A DNA stretch of 64,000 nt, from the NCBI GenBank assembly GCA_034401795.1, contig CM067367.1, forward strand, positions 29,160,690 through 29,224,689. The letters are read 5' to 3'. This document shows positions 43,346-53,876 of the stretch, one piece after another. Below the pieces are notes generated by a model. It saw only the letters and a list, made by a program, of their open reading frames with translations, was not told the origin of the DNA and searched no databases. The stretch is from Chaetoderma sp. LZ-2023a (taxonomy: Eukaryota; Mollusca; Caudofoveata; Chaetodermatida; Chaetodermatidae). Every line of letters starts with the position of its first letter. The first letter of the stretch is position 1. A program made the position numbers and the translations under genes.

Positions 43346-43950
43346 TGAATCAACTTCATTTTCATATCTCCAATGATCATCAACTAAAGGAACATATCTG
43401 CCAAATTTAGGATCAATCCATAAACAAATGACCAATGAATCACTAACGAGAAAAAAAAAATCGATATTGCAAAAATTTACCCAGGTCCGCTAAAAATCAA
43501 GCAGAATTTGACAATGGCGTTGGCAGGTTCAAACAATCGAAACTTGGACAAATTAGTGCATTTCTCTATGGTTACCATAACAAATGCATCATCATCATCG
43601 TGTACATAACATTACTCTTCATATGCTTCAAATATCAAACACGCCTTTCATCAGCGTCTTAACTCTCAAGAAATTAGTGTCATCCGTGTCTAATTAATTA
43701 GCGAAAATGTGCTTTCGCCGAATAGCAACTGATAAAAATAGACAAAATCGTCTAACATGTACGTATGTTGGTAAGTATCGCGGGTTCATCTCGGCATTGC
43801 TAATTCGTGCTCGCTTCATTAAGGCATTAATCAAATGATATGAGCCATCAAACAGATATTTTCTTAGAAGTAATTTCACGATGATGGTACATGCAGGGTG
43901 ATATTATCCGTATTATTGTTATTAATATCAGGGCAGAATCATTAGTATTC

Positions 43951-43957
<7 letters not shown>
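43346..43957. other. Repeat-poor island
   Basis: Contains GTGTCTAATTAATTAGCGAA, a palindromic homeobox-like TAATTA site, and no gene I can support. Confidence 0.38.
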
Positions 43958-43996
<39 letters not shown>

Positions 43997-44035
43997 TTTA
44001 ATGTATGTGTGCGTGCGTGCGTGCGTGCGTGCGTG
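43958..44035. repeat. (AT)n, T-run and (GTGC)n microsatellites
   Basis: ATATAT run at 43956-43988, then T12, then GTGCGTGCGTGCGTGC at 44008-44035. Confidence 0.95.
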
Positions 44036-44127
44036 TGTCTTAAAATAAACCACAGTATGCAATTCTAAATAGTAATTACCTAAGGTATACGATTGATCGC
44101 TTTTAAATGCAAGTGACTAGCCACATA

Positions 44128-44470
44128 CAATGGAGGGATCCAATCTGTTAATCAAGTATCTGACATCATAATTACGTCACTTGTTAGAAATCAAAATAAC
44201 GGATAGTTTCGTCACGACAATTAGGTCTGTTACTAGTGACTAGTGTACAAATTCTATGTCTTTGGTGAATTTACAAGGTAATAAACTGTTAAATATTTTG
44301 AAACCAATTTGACTGGGACATGTTGCTGACATAGACAGCAACAGATTCCAGTCAAATTAGTTTCAAAATATTCAATAGCTTACATATACCTGTATAATTA
44401 CCTTGAAATTTAGATTCTGGGAATTCAGGTTTAAACGTTTCGAGTCGATTCCAACACATGTAAAAAGTAA
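44128..44470. mobile_element. C2/C hybrid MITE running into a minisatellite
   Basis: TGGAGGGATCCAATCTGTTA is a C2 end. The core 44287-44380 has AACTGTTAAATATTTTGAAA and centre GCTGACATAGACAGC. The C right module (CAGG..TCGATTCCAACACATG) leads straight into the 21-bp array. Confidence 0.75.
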
Positions 44471-45082
44471 ACTGAGTCTAGCTAGAAATGGGCGGAGCGT
44501 AGGTAGAAATGGGCGGAGCGTAGGTAGAAATGGGCGGAGCATAGGTAGAAATTGGCGGAGCATAGGTAGAAATGGGCGGAGCATAGCCAGAAATGGGCGG
44601 AGCATAAGTAGAAATGGGCGGAACATAGGTAGAAATGGGCGGAGCATAGCTAGAAATGGGCGGAGCATAGCTGGAAATAGGCCGAGCATAGGTAGAAATG
44701 GGCGGAGCATAGGTAGAAATGGGAGGAGCATACATGTAGCGAGAAATGGGAGAAGCATAGCTAGAAATGGGAGGACCATAGCTAGAAATGGGAGGAGCAT
44801 GGCTAGAAATGGGAGGAGCATGGCTAGAAATGTGAGGAGCATAGCTAGAAATGGGAGGAGCATGGCTATAAATGGGAGGACCATAGCTAGAAATGTGAGG
44901 AGCATAGCTAGAAATGGGAGCATGGCTAGAAATGGGACGAGCATAGCTAGAAATATGAGCATAGCTAGAAATGGACGGAGCATGGGTAGAAATGGAGGAG
45001 CATACATGAAGCTAGAAATAGGAGCATAGCTATAAATGGGAGGAGCATAGCTAGAAATGGGAGGAGCAGAGCTAGAAATATA
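44471..45082. repeat. 21-bp minisatellite (GAAATGGGCGGAGCATAGCTA)n, about 29 units
   Basis: The unit is the family C segment CTAGAGATGGGCGGGGCATA amplified. GGTAGAAATGGGCGG variants dominate the left and GGAGGAGCAT variants the right. Two units carry a CATACATG insertion (44728, 45002). The 258-codon and 208-codon frames are artefacts. Confidence 0.95.
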
Positions 45083-45354
45083 TCCCTCTAGTTCTCTCAC
45101 TGCCAATAAAATGGTAGTTCTATAAAACAGATGATTTCTCGACCACATGTCTTAAAGAAGCACCATCTTGTGGCCTTCAAAAGTCAGGTGGGCCTTCTAG
45201 CAGCATTACCTAATAACCTAGTGTGATAGACGTCTCTTCGGCTCCACGTGTCACATGATACGATATGTTTAATTCTCAACTCATGTCGTACATGTACAGT
45301 AATTAGAATAATCAGAGAAACGCCGCCGTATAGAGGGACACCAAAGAGATTATA
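45083..45354. other. Array flank, nothing recognised
   Basis: Short ordinary sequence between the array and the next MITE. Confidence 0.35.
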
Positions 45355-45595
45355 TTAACCCTTCAATTGCCCGGACAGCAAAAAAACTGTCTTCTTCGGT
45401 GGTTTTGACAAATGGCCATTCGCAGGCCAAGACATGACTATTTTTGAAATTTTACCATTGGAATGACTGGCTCGATAACTGAGCCAGTCATTCCAATGGT
45501 AAAATTTCAAAAATAGTCTTCTCTGTCCTGCAGATGGATATTCCTCAAGACCACTAGAGGCTGATTTCATCATGCTTGACCATTAAAGGGTCACA
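45355..45595. mobile_element. Family A2 MITE with arm-matched substitutions
   Basis: The left core GAAATTTTACCATTGGAATG and right core CATTCCAATGGTAAAATTTC both replace consensus AAAATTTACC and CACTGG at paired positions. It ends CTTGACCATTAAAGGG. Confidence 0.86.
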
Positions 45596-46090
45596 ACGTA
45601 GACCACAAGGTGGACAATATTAGTGTAACTATCTCTAGATGTCCTTTATATAGATAAATTAGTTGATTGGTCTAATTGACATTTCCTACATTGTGCTGTT
45701 AATCAATAGTAGATTTTCCGATACATGTATACTAAATCTCATACATGTTGCGATATTTATTCCATCGCATAAATGTATTAATTACCATTATTTAAGGCAG
45801 GACAATTTAAGATATGTACATCTGTGTTATGACCCGCTTCAGACGACCAGGTGCAACTAAGCAGATTAGGCCCTCGTGAAAAATTCTTGGGTTGTCGTCT
45901 CCCGACGATGGTGGTTGTTGGAGTAGGCTAATTAGGCAGAGAAGTTATTTTTTTTTACCTGTTGAATTATAACGTTACAAAATTTAATTAAAAGAACAAA
46001 AAGTTGATTCTATTTCCCCCTTATGTAAGAAAATAAAAAATGATTCTTCACATGAAACTATAAAAACATTTTTGAGTCTGCATGGTTTTC
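45596..46090. other. No gene seen
   Basis: GTTGTCGTCTCCCGACGATG at 45892 is shared with 28850. Otherwise AT-rich. Confidence 0.4.
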
Positions 46091-46321
46091 TTAACCCTTT
46101 AACACTCGTCAGCCAAAAATGGCTTCTGCAGGGGTCGTGAGAAATGTCCATTTGCAGACCAAAAGAAGACTATTTTTGAAAAAGTAGCACTGGAATTACT
46201 GGCTCGATAACTGAGCCAGTCGTTCCAGTGTTAAATTTTCAAAAATAGTCTTCTCTTGGTCTGCAAATAGACATTTTCCATGAGAAAATTTGAAATTTTC
46301 CTTAACAAATTCGAGGGTTAA
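46091..46321. mobile_element. Family A1 MITE, TTAA on both sides
   Basis: TTAA 46091-46094 and 46318-46321 bracket CCCTTTAACACTCG and CGAGGG ends. The stem has GCACTGGAATTACTGGCTCG and GAGCCAGTCGTTCCAGTG. Confidence 0.88.
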
Positions 46322-46804
46322 AGTGTTAAAGGTTAGTCTGGAGAGGCCAGTCAAACAATTATTTAAAGATGGCCTTTCTAAGGGAACTTATTAGGGTCTT
46401 ATTAGTAATGCATACAAATCATATAACTAGACTGCACTTGGAAGTAGTGCTGACTGATCACGTCTTTATGCTCTACTTTACAATGCATTTAGTGACACGA
46501 TGACCTAGATATTTTACCTTTGAACTGAAACACATCACTTTTAGCCCACCACACTCTGAATGGATGTGTAAATTTTGCTCATTCTACTTTCTTGAAGTCC
46601 TGAGTTCTGGTCAAAATATGTATTCCTGTATACACCTAGTGACCCCATGAGCTAGATATATGACCTTTTGATATAAACCTTCATCTCATATGACAATTTA
46701 GTGATTTCCTGCATCCCAGAGTTATGGCCAAAGCTATAGCCTAAAATGTGTATGTTGGTATAAACCTAGTGACAGTGAACTAGATATTTGAGCCTTTGAC
46801 CTAT
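46322..46804. repeat. Dispersed repeat of N style that seeds the next array
   Basis: TGACCTAGATATTTTACCTTTG and TGAGCTAGATATATGACC blocks alternate with GCTCATTCTACTTTCTTGAA, an ancestral-looking form of the 62-bp unit that follows. Confidence 0.6.
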
Positions 46805-47690
46805 TGCTGATTCTACCTTCTTGCATCCCTAGTATGCATCGTCAATATGATTCTAGATGCCAAATTTGCTGATTCTACCTTCTTGCATCCGTATTATGCA
46901 TCGTCAATATGATTCTAGATGCCAAATTTGTTGATTCTACCTTCTTGCATCCGTATTATGCATCGTCAATATGATTCTAGATGCCAAATTTGCTGATTCT
47001 ACTTTCTTGCATCCCTATTATGCATCGTCAATATGATTCTAGATGCCAAATTTGCTGATTCTACTTTCTTGCATCCGTATTATGCATCGTCAATATGATT
47101 CTAGATGCCAAATTTGCTGATTCTACTTTCTTGCATCCCTATTATGCATCGTCAATATGATTCTAGATGCCAAATTTGCTGATTCTACCTACTTGCATCC
47201 CTATTATGCATCGTCAATATGATTCTAGATGCCAAATTTGCTGATTCTACTTTCTTGCATCCCTATTATGCATCGTCAATATGATTCTAGATGCCAAATT
47301 TGCTGATTCTACCTTCTTCCATCCCTATTACGCATCGTCAATATGATTCTAGATGCCAAATTTGCTGATTCTACCTTCTTCCATCCCTATTATGCATCGT
47401 CAATATGATTCTAGATGCCAAATTTGCTGATTCTACCTACTTGCATCCCTATTATGCATCGTCAATATGATTCTAGATGCCAAATTTGCTGATTCTACCT
47501 TCTTGCATCCGTATTATGCATCGTCAATATAATTCTAGATGCCAAATTTGCTGATGCTACCTTCTTGCATCCCTATTATGCATCGTCAATATGATTCTAG
47601 ATGCCAAATTTGCTGATTCTACCTTCTTGCATCCGTATTATGCATCGTCAATATAATTCTAGATGCCAAATTTGCTGATTCTACTTTCTT
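46805..47690. repeat. 62-bp satellite array, about 14 units
   Basis: Unit TGCTGATTCTACCTTCTTGC..TATGATTCTAGATGCCAAATT. Variants CCCTATT/CCGTATT, CTTCC and CTACTTG are spread in blocks. The array ends inside TGATTCTACTTTCTTGAATT. Confidence 0.96.
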
Positions 47691-47805
47691 GAATTGGGAG
47701 ATATGCTGGAAAATGTTTTTAAATAGTCTTCTCTTGGTCTGCAAATGGACATTTCTCAAGACAACTGCAGAAACTGTTTTCGCCGACGAGTGTTTAAGAA
47801 TTAAT
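47690..47805. mobile_element. Family A1 MITE, right half
   Basis: TTTTTAAATAGTCTTCTCTTG, GGTCTGCAAATGGACATTTC and GCAGAAACTGTTTTCGCC. It starts directly after the 62-bp array. Confidence 0.65.
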
Positions 47806-49368
47806 GGTCAAGCCGGCCAACACTGTCCACCACTGATCTTGGGCAATGTCCATTTACAGGGCAAGACATTTTTTTTTTTAAGTTACCAAGATAAGCCGAG
47901 TCAATCATTCCAGTGGGAAATTGTAAAAAACAGTCTTCTTTTACCCTGTAACTGGACATACACTACGGGTAACTGGACATATACTACAGGTAACTGGACA
48001 TACACTACGGGTAACTGGACATACACTACGGGTAACTGGACATACACTACGGGTAACTGAACATACACTACGGGTAACTGGACATACACTACGGGTAACT
48101 GGCCATACACTACGGGTAACTGGACATACACTACGGGTAACTGAACATACACTACGGGTAACTGGACATACACTACGGGTAACTGGACATACACTACGGG
48201 TAACTGGACATACACTACGGGTAACTGGACATACACTACGGGTAACTGGACATACACTACGGGTAACTGGACATACACGACGGGTAACTGGACATACACT
48301 ACGGGTAACTGGACATACACTACGGGTAACTGGACATACACGACGGGTAACTGGACATACACTACGGGTAACTGGACATACACTACGGGTAACTGGACAT
48401 ACACTACGGGTAACTGGACATACACGACGGGTAACTGGACATACACGACGGGTAACTGGACATACACTACGGGTAACTGGACATACACTACGGGTAACTG
48501 AACATACACTACGGGTAACTGGACATACACTACGGGTAACTGGACATACACTACGGGTAACTGGACATACACTACGGGTAACTGGACATACACAACGGGT
48601 AACTGGACATACACTACGGGTAACTGGACATACACTACGGGTAACTGGACATACACTACGGGTAACTGGACATACACTACGGGTAACTGGACATACACTA
48701 CGGGTAACTGGACATACACTACGGATAACTGGACATACACTACGGATAACTGGACATACACTACGGATAACTGGACATACACTACGGATAACTGGACATA
48801 CACTACGGGTAACTGGACATACACAACGGGTAACTGGACATACACTACGGGTAACTGGACATACACTACGGGTAACTGGACATACACAACGGGTAACTGG
48901 ACATACACTACGGGTAACTGGACATACACTACGGGTAACTGGACATACACAACGGGTAACTGGACATACACTACGGGTAACTGGACATACACTACGGGTA
49001 ACTGGACATACACGACGGGTAACTGGACATACACTACGGGTAACTGGACATACACTACGGGTAACTGGACATACACTACGGGTAACTGGACATACACGAC
49101 GGGTAACTGGACATACACTACGGGTAACTGGACATACACTACGGGTAACTGGCCATACACTACGGGTAACTGGCCATACACTACGGGTAACTGGACATAC
49201 ACTACGGGTAACTGGACATACACGACGGGTAACTGGACATACACTACGGGTAACTGGACATACACTACGGGTAACTGGACATACACTACGGGTAACTGGA
49301 CATACACTACGGGTGAGCATAAATCTCCATTTACTTGACCAATCTTGACCTTTAAAGGATTAAAATAT
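47806..49368. mobile_element. Family A2 MITE interrupted by a 21-bp minisatellite
   Basis: TTAATGGTCAAGCCGGCC starts it. The stem is shortened (AGTTACCAAGATAAGCCGAG..CATTCCAGTGGG). The right arm reaches CAGTCTTCTTTTACCCTGTA, where the array begins. After the array ATAAATCTCCATTTACTTGA and CCTTTAAAGGATTAA finish the element. Confidence 0.82.
47945..49315. repeat. 21-bp minisatellite (ACTACGGGTAACTGGACATAC)n, about 65 units
   Basis: The unit derives from the family A arm position CCTGTAACTGGACATA (consensus CTGCAAATGGACATT). Variants are ACGACGG, ACAACGG, GGCCATA and TGAACATA. A block of four consecutive ACGGATAACT units lies at 48720-48800. Minus-strand frames of 493 and 459 codons (VVYVQLP, RSVCPVT repeats) are array artefacts. 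Confidence 0.98.
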
Positions 49369-49384
49369 GCTTTATAGCTCAAGT

Positions 49385-49952
49385 TAGTGTTGGGAATTGG
49401 TACTATTTTTGTGATCGATGATTGGTTTTATATACTAACCGATGATCAATTAATGATCAATCATATCATTTTCTCCTATTTTACCCATTTTGAATGCAGT
49501 AATTATAGAATGTTCAAGGATAATTACCCCTTTCAAACCAAGTCGCAGGTACATTGTATGACAGATTCTTAATAATGTAAGAAACAATCTGTTGAATATT
49601 TTGAAACTAATTTGACTGAAAGTAGTTGCTGCCTTAGGCAGCAACAGCTTCCAGTCAAATAAGTTTCAAAATATTCAACATGTTGTTGGTATGGTTGCTT
49701 TGAAGTTAAGATACTATTTCGGTGCTGAAAGAATTAATGTCTTAGACTAAGGAGTAATACTATAATAGTTGTAACAATTAAATTTAAATTCTTTTCTAAA
49801 AAGTACTCGTTTTCTAGCTTGACCGGTTAAAATGTATTAATAAAGTCAATTTATAAACAACCAAACCCGATCTCTAAAATCATGATCGATTGGTTGGTTG
49901 AACATGCAAACCAATCAATCGTCGATTAAATCAATTAATCGGAACAACACTA
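49385..49952. mobile_element. hAT-like MITE with perfect 8-bp target duplication
   Basis: The termini TAGTGTTGGGAAT and CCGGAACAACACTA-type inverted ends (right strand reads ATCGGAACAACACTA) are flanked by GCTCAAGT at 49377-49384 and 49953-49960. TAGTGTTG-type ends with 8-bp duplications are typical of hAT transposons. Subterminal GATCGATGATTGGTTT and CAATCAATCGTCGATT are also inverted. A family H element is nested inside. Confidence 0.88.
49522..49740. mobile_element. Family H MITE nested in the hAT-like MITE
   Basis: TTACCCCTTTCAAACC and GGTGCTGAAAGAATTAA are the ends. The core 49588-49680 pairs around GCTGCCTTAGGCAGC with CTGTTGAATATTTTGAAACT. Confidence 0.8.
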
Positions 49953-50054
49953 GCTCAAGTCAATGTTAAATTACTATAAATGTGTGAATTTCAAGTTTTT
50001 CCCAAACAAGGACAAATTTGTCCAATACCCCTCCGTGTCTTTCATATATTTATA

Positions 50055-50447
50055 CTCTCGTCTCGTAAGGGTAAAGAGAGTATTGTGTGTGTGCGTGTAT
50101 GTATGCGTACATGTGTGTGCGTGTCATGCGCGCGCATGCGTGTGCGCATGTGTGTCTGTCCGGCGGTGTATCTCAAAACTATAGATCTGATTTGGCTCAA
50201 GTCTTAACACAATGAAGTAACTTGCCATGCAGGAGTATTTCCAGACATTGGCCATTATCCGAACAAAGAAACAAACCCTGACACGGATCGGATCAAATTT
50301 GGGATCTATGCACATCTCGGAAACTACTGGTCTGATTTTACTCAAATTTTAACACAAGAAAGGGTGTCAGCATACACTATAGGATTCCACAACTTTGTGT
50401 TATCCGGAAATAATCTGGAAAATCTGAATGCCTTTTACCATGTGAAA
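50055..50447. repeat. Dispersed repeat E fragment
   Basis: A GTGTGTGCGTGTATG tract, then GATCTGATTTGGCTCAAGTC and GGATCGGATCAAATTTGGGA, parallel to 41430-41620. Confidence 0.7.
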
Positions 50448-51475
50448 CAAGGGGCCCAAAGGGCCTTAAGTAACACTCACCTGCAATTATTGGCCACTGG
50501 CGCAACCAAACAAAATGAGATGACCACTGAAAAAACTTACCAATCAAATTTCTGTGAAGAAGGTTTAGCCAAGTTTTACTCAAATTGGCCATGGTTAATA
50601 AGTTGTCTTTTCATGATTTTCTCAGAAATTTGCAGAAAATACCAGATGTCCACCAAAAAAAGCTAAATTCTGAGTGATTCATGGCGGACATGTTGTTTTG
50701 ACATATCTCCATGGAACAAACTCTAATGTCCTTTAGTCCCTAATCATATATCCCAAAATTTATGCCGACCCGTCCAGCGGTTCTGGAGAAGTTATTTTCA
50801 CGAAAACTAGGTCATCCAAGATGGCTGCCAAATCATTTGGCTAATCGAGTTCCATGGAACAAACTTGGTTCAGCTCTGACCCAAACTGATATTTCATGAG
50901 TTTGAAATCAATCCCCCAAAACAATTCTGGAGATTTTTAGACATTTATAAAAATCAGGCAAAATCCAAGACAGCCATGTTTTTTGACAGATCAACTTCCC
51001 TTGAGCAAACTTTAATGACCCTTAGTCTCTAATCATATCGCCAATATTTAGGCCTGATCCCTTCAGCAGTTCTAGCGAAGTTGTTTTCGCTAAAACTAGG
51101 TAATCCAAGATGGCCGCTGAATTATTTGGCCAATCAAGTTCCCTTGAATAAATTTGGTTCAGCTCTTGCTGAATATTTCATGAGTTCTGAATCGATCCCT
51201 CAAACGGTTTTGGAGATTCTTAAAGCCTTTCTAAAAATCAGCCAAAATCCAAGATGGCCGCTGGCCAAATTGGCCGCTCGGCTTCGTTTGAACAAACTTG
51301 AATCCCTATGGCCTAAGGATGTTTCCACCTAAATATAAAATTATAATTCAAATCGGCCCAATGGTTCTTGGAAGTCGTTTAAAGGAAAAGTTGATGGACG
51401 ACGAACACACGACAGACGGTCGCCGTGGCATAAGCTCACTTGGTCTGTCAGGCCAGGTGAGCTAAAAGGCGGTTG
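50448..51475. repeat. Repeat F, long copy
   Basis: It starts GGGGCCCAAAGGGCCTTAAG and TAACACTCACCTGC. Two internal parallel blocks (TCCAAGATGGCTGCCAAATC; TCCAAGATGGCCGCTGAATT) are about 290 bp apart. It ends CATAAGCTCACTTGG and GGCCAGGTGAGCTAA. Confidence 0.82.
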
Positions 51476-51514
51476 GGTGAGGGTCTGAGTGTATGAAAAA
51501 AGATCATCGATTTT

Positions 51515-51945
51515 TACAGTACAGTTCATAAATAAGTTTAAATGTTTCCAAAAAAACCCAACAAAAACATGTTAGCTAGTACGGGTAAGAAATGTTCTCT
51601 CGAGTCAGTAAGAAATGTTCTCTTGAGTCAGTAAGAAATGTCCTCTTGAGTCAGTAAGAAATGTTCTCTTGAGTCAGTAAGAAATCTTCTCTTGAGTCAG
51701 TAAGAAATGTTCTGTTGAGTCAGTAAGAAATGTTCTGTTGAGTCAGTAAGAAATGTTCTGTTGAGTCAGTAAGAAATGTTCTCTTGAGTCAGTAAGAAAT
51801 GTTCTGTTGAGTCAGTAAGAAATGTTCTGTTGAGTCAGTAAGAAATGTTCTCTTGAGTCAGTAATAAATGTTCTCTTGAGTCAGTAATTTCTACATTATT
51901 TCTGAGCTTCACTTTATATAAGACAGAGACATCACACTGTTCATT
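51515..51945. mobile_element. B2 MITE whose core is replaced by a 23-bp minisatellite
   Basis: ACAGTACAGTTCATAAATAA, AAATGTTTCC..AACATGTTAG lead into the array. ATTATTTCTGAGCTTCACT after the array is the other B2 flank. Normal B2 copies have AAGAAATGTTCTGTTGAATA here. Confidence 0.78.
51580..51895. repeat. 23-bp minisatellite (TCAGTAAGAAATGTTCTGTTGAG)n, about 13 units
   Basis: Units alternate CTCTTGAG and CTGTTGAG. It is built from the B2 sequence AAGAAATGTTCTGTTGA. Confidence 0.95.
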
Positions 51946-52585
51946 AAGATTAGATACCTGCCAGGTAGGAAATCCAATCTCTGTACACTAGATATGGCAG
52001 TCAACTCTTCGACTGGTTTTCTTTAAGTACCTGAAAAACACAATCAACTTGGTGAATTAAATACCTATTGAACAACTTTAACGTTCTTGTAAATCTTGAG
52101 AGACAAAAATCACTCATAAATAAACTATATCCAAACCACGTAAAAGATGAAAACAAATTTGACAATCATTCAGATTATTATGGCGATTGGATGCAATGAT
52201 CATATAGAACTAATCTCTAAAGTTTCATTGAGGTCAGATTAGGCCTTGATGAGTTGCATGTTCATTGAAAAAGTTTAACAAGTGTGAATTATGTATAAGT
52301 TTGACAAAAATCTGAAAATCATTTTCATTATGATGTAGGTTGAGTAAGGATAAATTTATTCAATATCCGCCACGTTGATATATATTTTTCATTCGCGCCC
52401 TCACGAGGGCAAGTGTTTATTTTGAAAACAATGTTTCGAAAAGCTGTTACTGTAAGCTTATAATATAAGCTCCTGCATTTTCGCTTTTAACCCCAAAAAT
52501 GTTAAAAAAAATTTCGTCAATGGGCAAGTTTCCACCCAAATTTGGAGAAGATCGCTGTGGACAGTAGAACCAGTTATTAAAAAAT
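51946..52585. repeat. Repeat L fragment in otherwise unrecognised sequence
   Basis: TGGCGATTGGATGCAATGAT and CAGATTAGGCCTTGATGAGT (52180-52255) match repeat L. CATTCGCGCCCTCACGAGGG (52390) is a short palindrome-containing block. No gene. Confidence 0.5.
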
Positions 52586-52589
52586 GTGA

Positions 52590-53876
52590 CAGCAGCAGCA
52601 ACAGCCACAGCAGAAAGAGCAGCAGGAGTAGCAGCTGCAGAAAGAGCAGCAGCAGAAAGAGCAGCAGCAGAAAGAGCAGCAGCAGAAAGAGCAGCAGGAG
52701 TAGCAGCAGAAAGAGCAGCAGGAGTAGCAGCAGAAAGAGCAGCAGCAGAAAGAGCAGCAGGAGTAGCAGCGGAAAGAGCAGCAGGAATAGCAGCAGAAAG
52801 AGCAGCAGGAGTAGCAGCAGAAAGAGCAGCAGCAGAAAGAGCAGCAGGAGTAGCAGCGGAAAGAGCAGCAGCAGAAAGAGCAGCAGGAGTAGCAGCAGAA
52901 AGAGCAGCAGGAATAGCAGCAGAAAGAGCAGCAGAAAGAGCAGCAGGAGTAGCAGCAGAAAGAGCAGCAGCAGAAAGAGCAGCAGCAGGAATAGCAGCAG
53001 AAAGAGCAGCAGGAATAGCAGCAGAAAGAGCAGCAGGAGTAGCAGCAGAAAGAGCAGCAGCAGAAAGAGCAGCAGGAGTAGCAGCGGAAAGAGCAGCAGC
53101 AGAAAGAGCAGCAGCAGGAATAGCAGCAGAAAGAGCAGCAGGAATAGCAGCAGAAAGAGCAGCAGGAGTAGCAGCAGAAAGAGCAGCAGCAGAAAGAGCA
53201 GCAGGAGTAGCAGCAGCAGGAGTAGCAGCAGAAAGAGCAGCAGCAGAAAGAGCAGCAGAAAGAGCAGCAGGAATAGCAGCAGAAAGAGCAGCAGCAGAAA
53301 GAGCAGCAGGAGTAGCAGCAGAAAGAGCAGCAGGAATAGCAGCAGAAAGAGCAGCAGGAGTAGCAGCAGAAAGAGCAGCAGGAGTAGCAGCAGAAAGAGC
53401 AGCAGGAATAGCAGCAGAAAGAGCAGCAGGAGTAGCAGCAGAAAGAGCAGCAGGAATAGCAGCAGAAAGAGCAGCAGGAGTAGCAGCAGAAAGAGCAGCA
53501 GGAATAGCAGCAGAAAGAGCAGCAGGAGTAGCAGCAGAAAGAGCAGCAGCAGAAAGAGCAGCAGCAGAAAGAGCAGCAGGAGTAGCAGCAGAAAGAGCAG
53601 CAGGAGTAGCAGCAGAAAGAGCAGCAGGAATAGCAGCAGAAAGAGCAGCAGGAGTAGCAGCAGAAAGAGCAGCAGGAATAGCAGCAGAAAGAGCAGCAGG
53701 AGTAGCAGCAGAAAGAGCAGCAGGAATAGCAGCAGAAAGAGCAGCAGGAGTAGCAGCAGAAAGAGCAGCAGCAGAAAGAGCAGCAGAAAGAGCAGCAGCA
53801 GGAATAGCAGCAGAAAGAGCAGCAGGAGCAGCAGCAGAAAGAGCAGCAGGATTAGCAGCAGAAAGAGCAGCTTATG
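52590..53876. repeat. CAG-rich composite minisatellite (24-, 15- and 12-bp units)
   Basis: GCAGCAGAAAGAGCAGCAGG plus AGTA or AATA is the 24-bp form; GCAGCAGAAAGAGCA repeats give 15-bp and 12-bp steps. GGAGTA and GGAATA units alternate in patterns. The 440-codon plus-strand frame (AERAAGV repeats) has no non-repeat domain and is not called a gene. Confidence 0.96.

Noticed and set aside
44372-45148. 258- and 208-codon frames (FLAMLLP and ARNGRSI repeats)
   Set aside because: They arise from the 21-bp family C-derived array.
47901-49382. 493- and 459-codon minus-strand open frames
   Set aside because: They are wholly made of a 21-bp array whose unit has no stops in several frames; there is no non-repeat domain.
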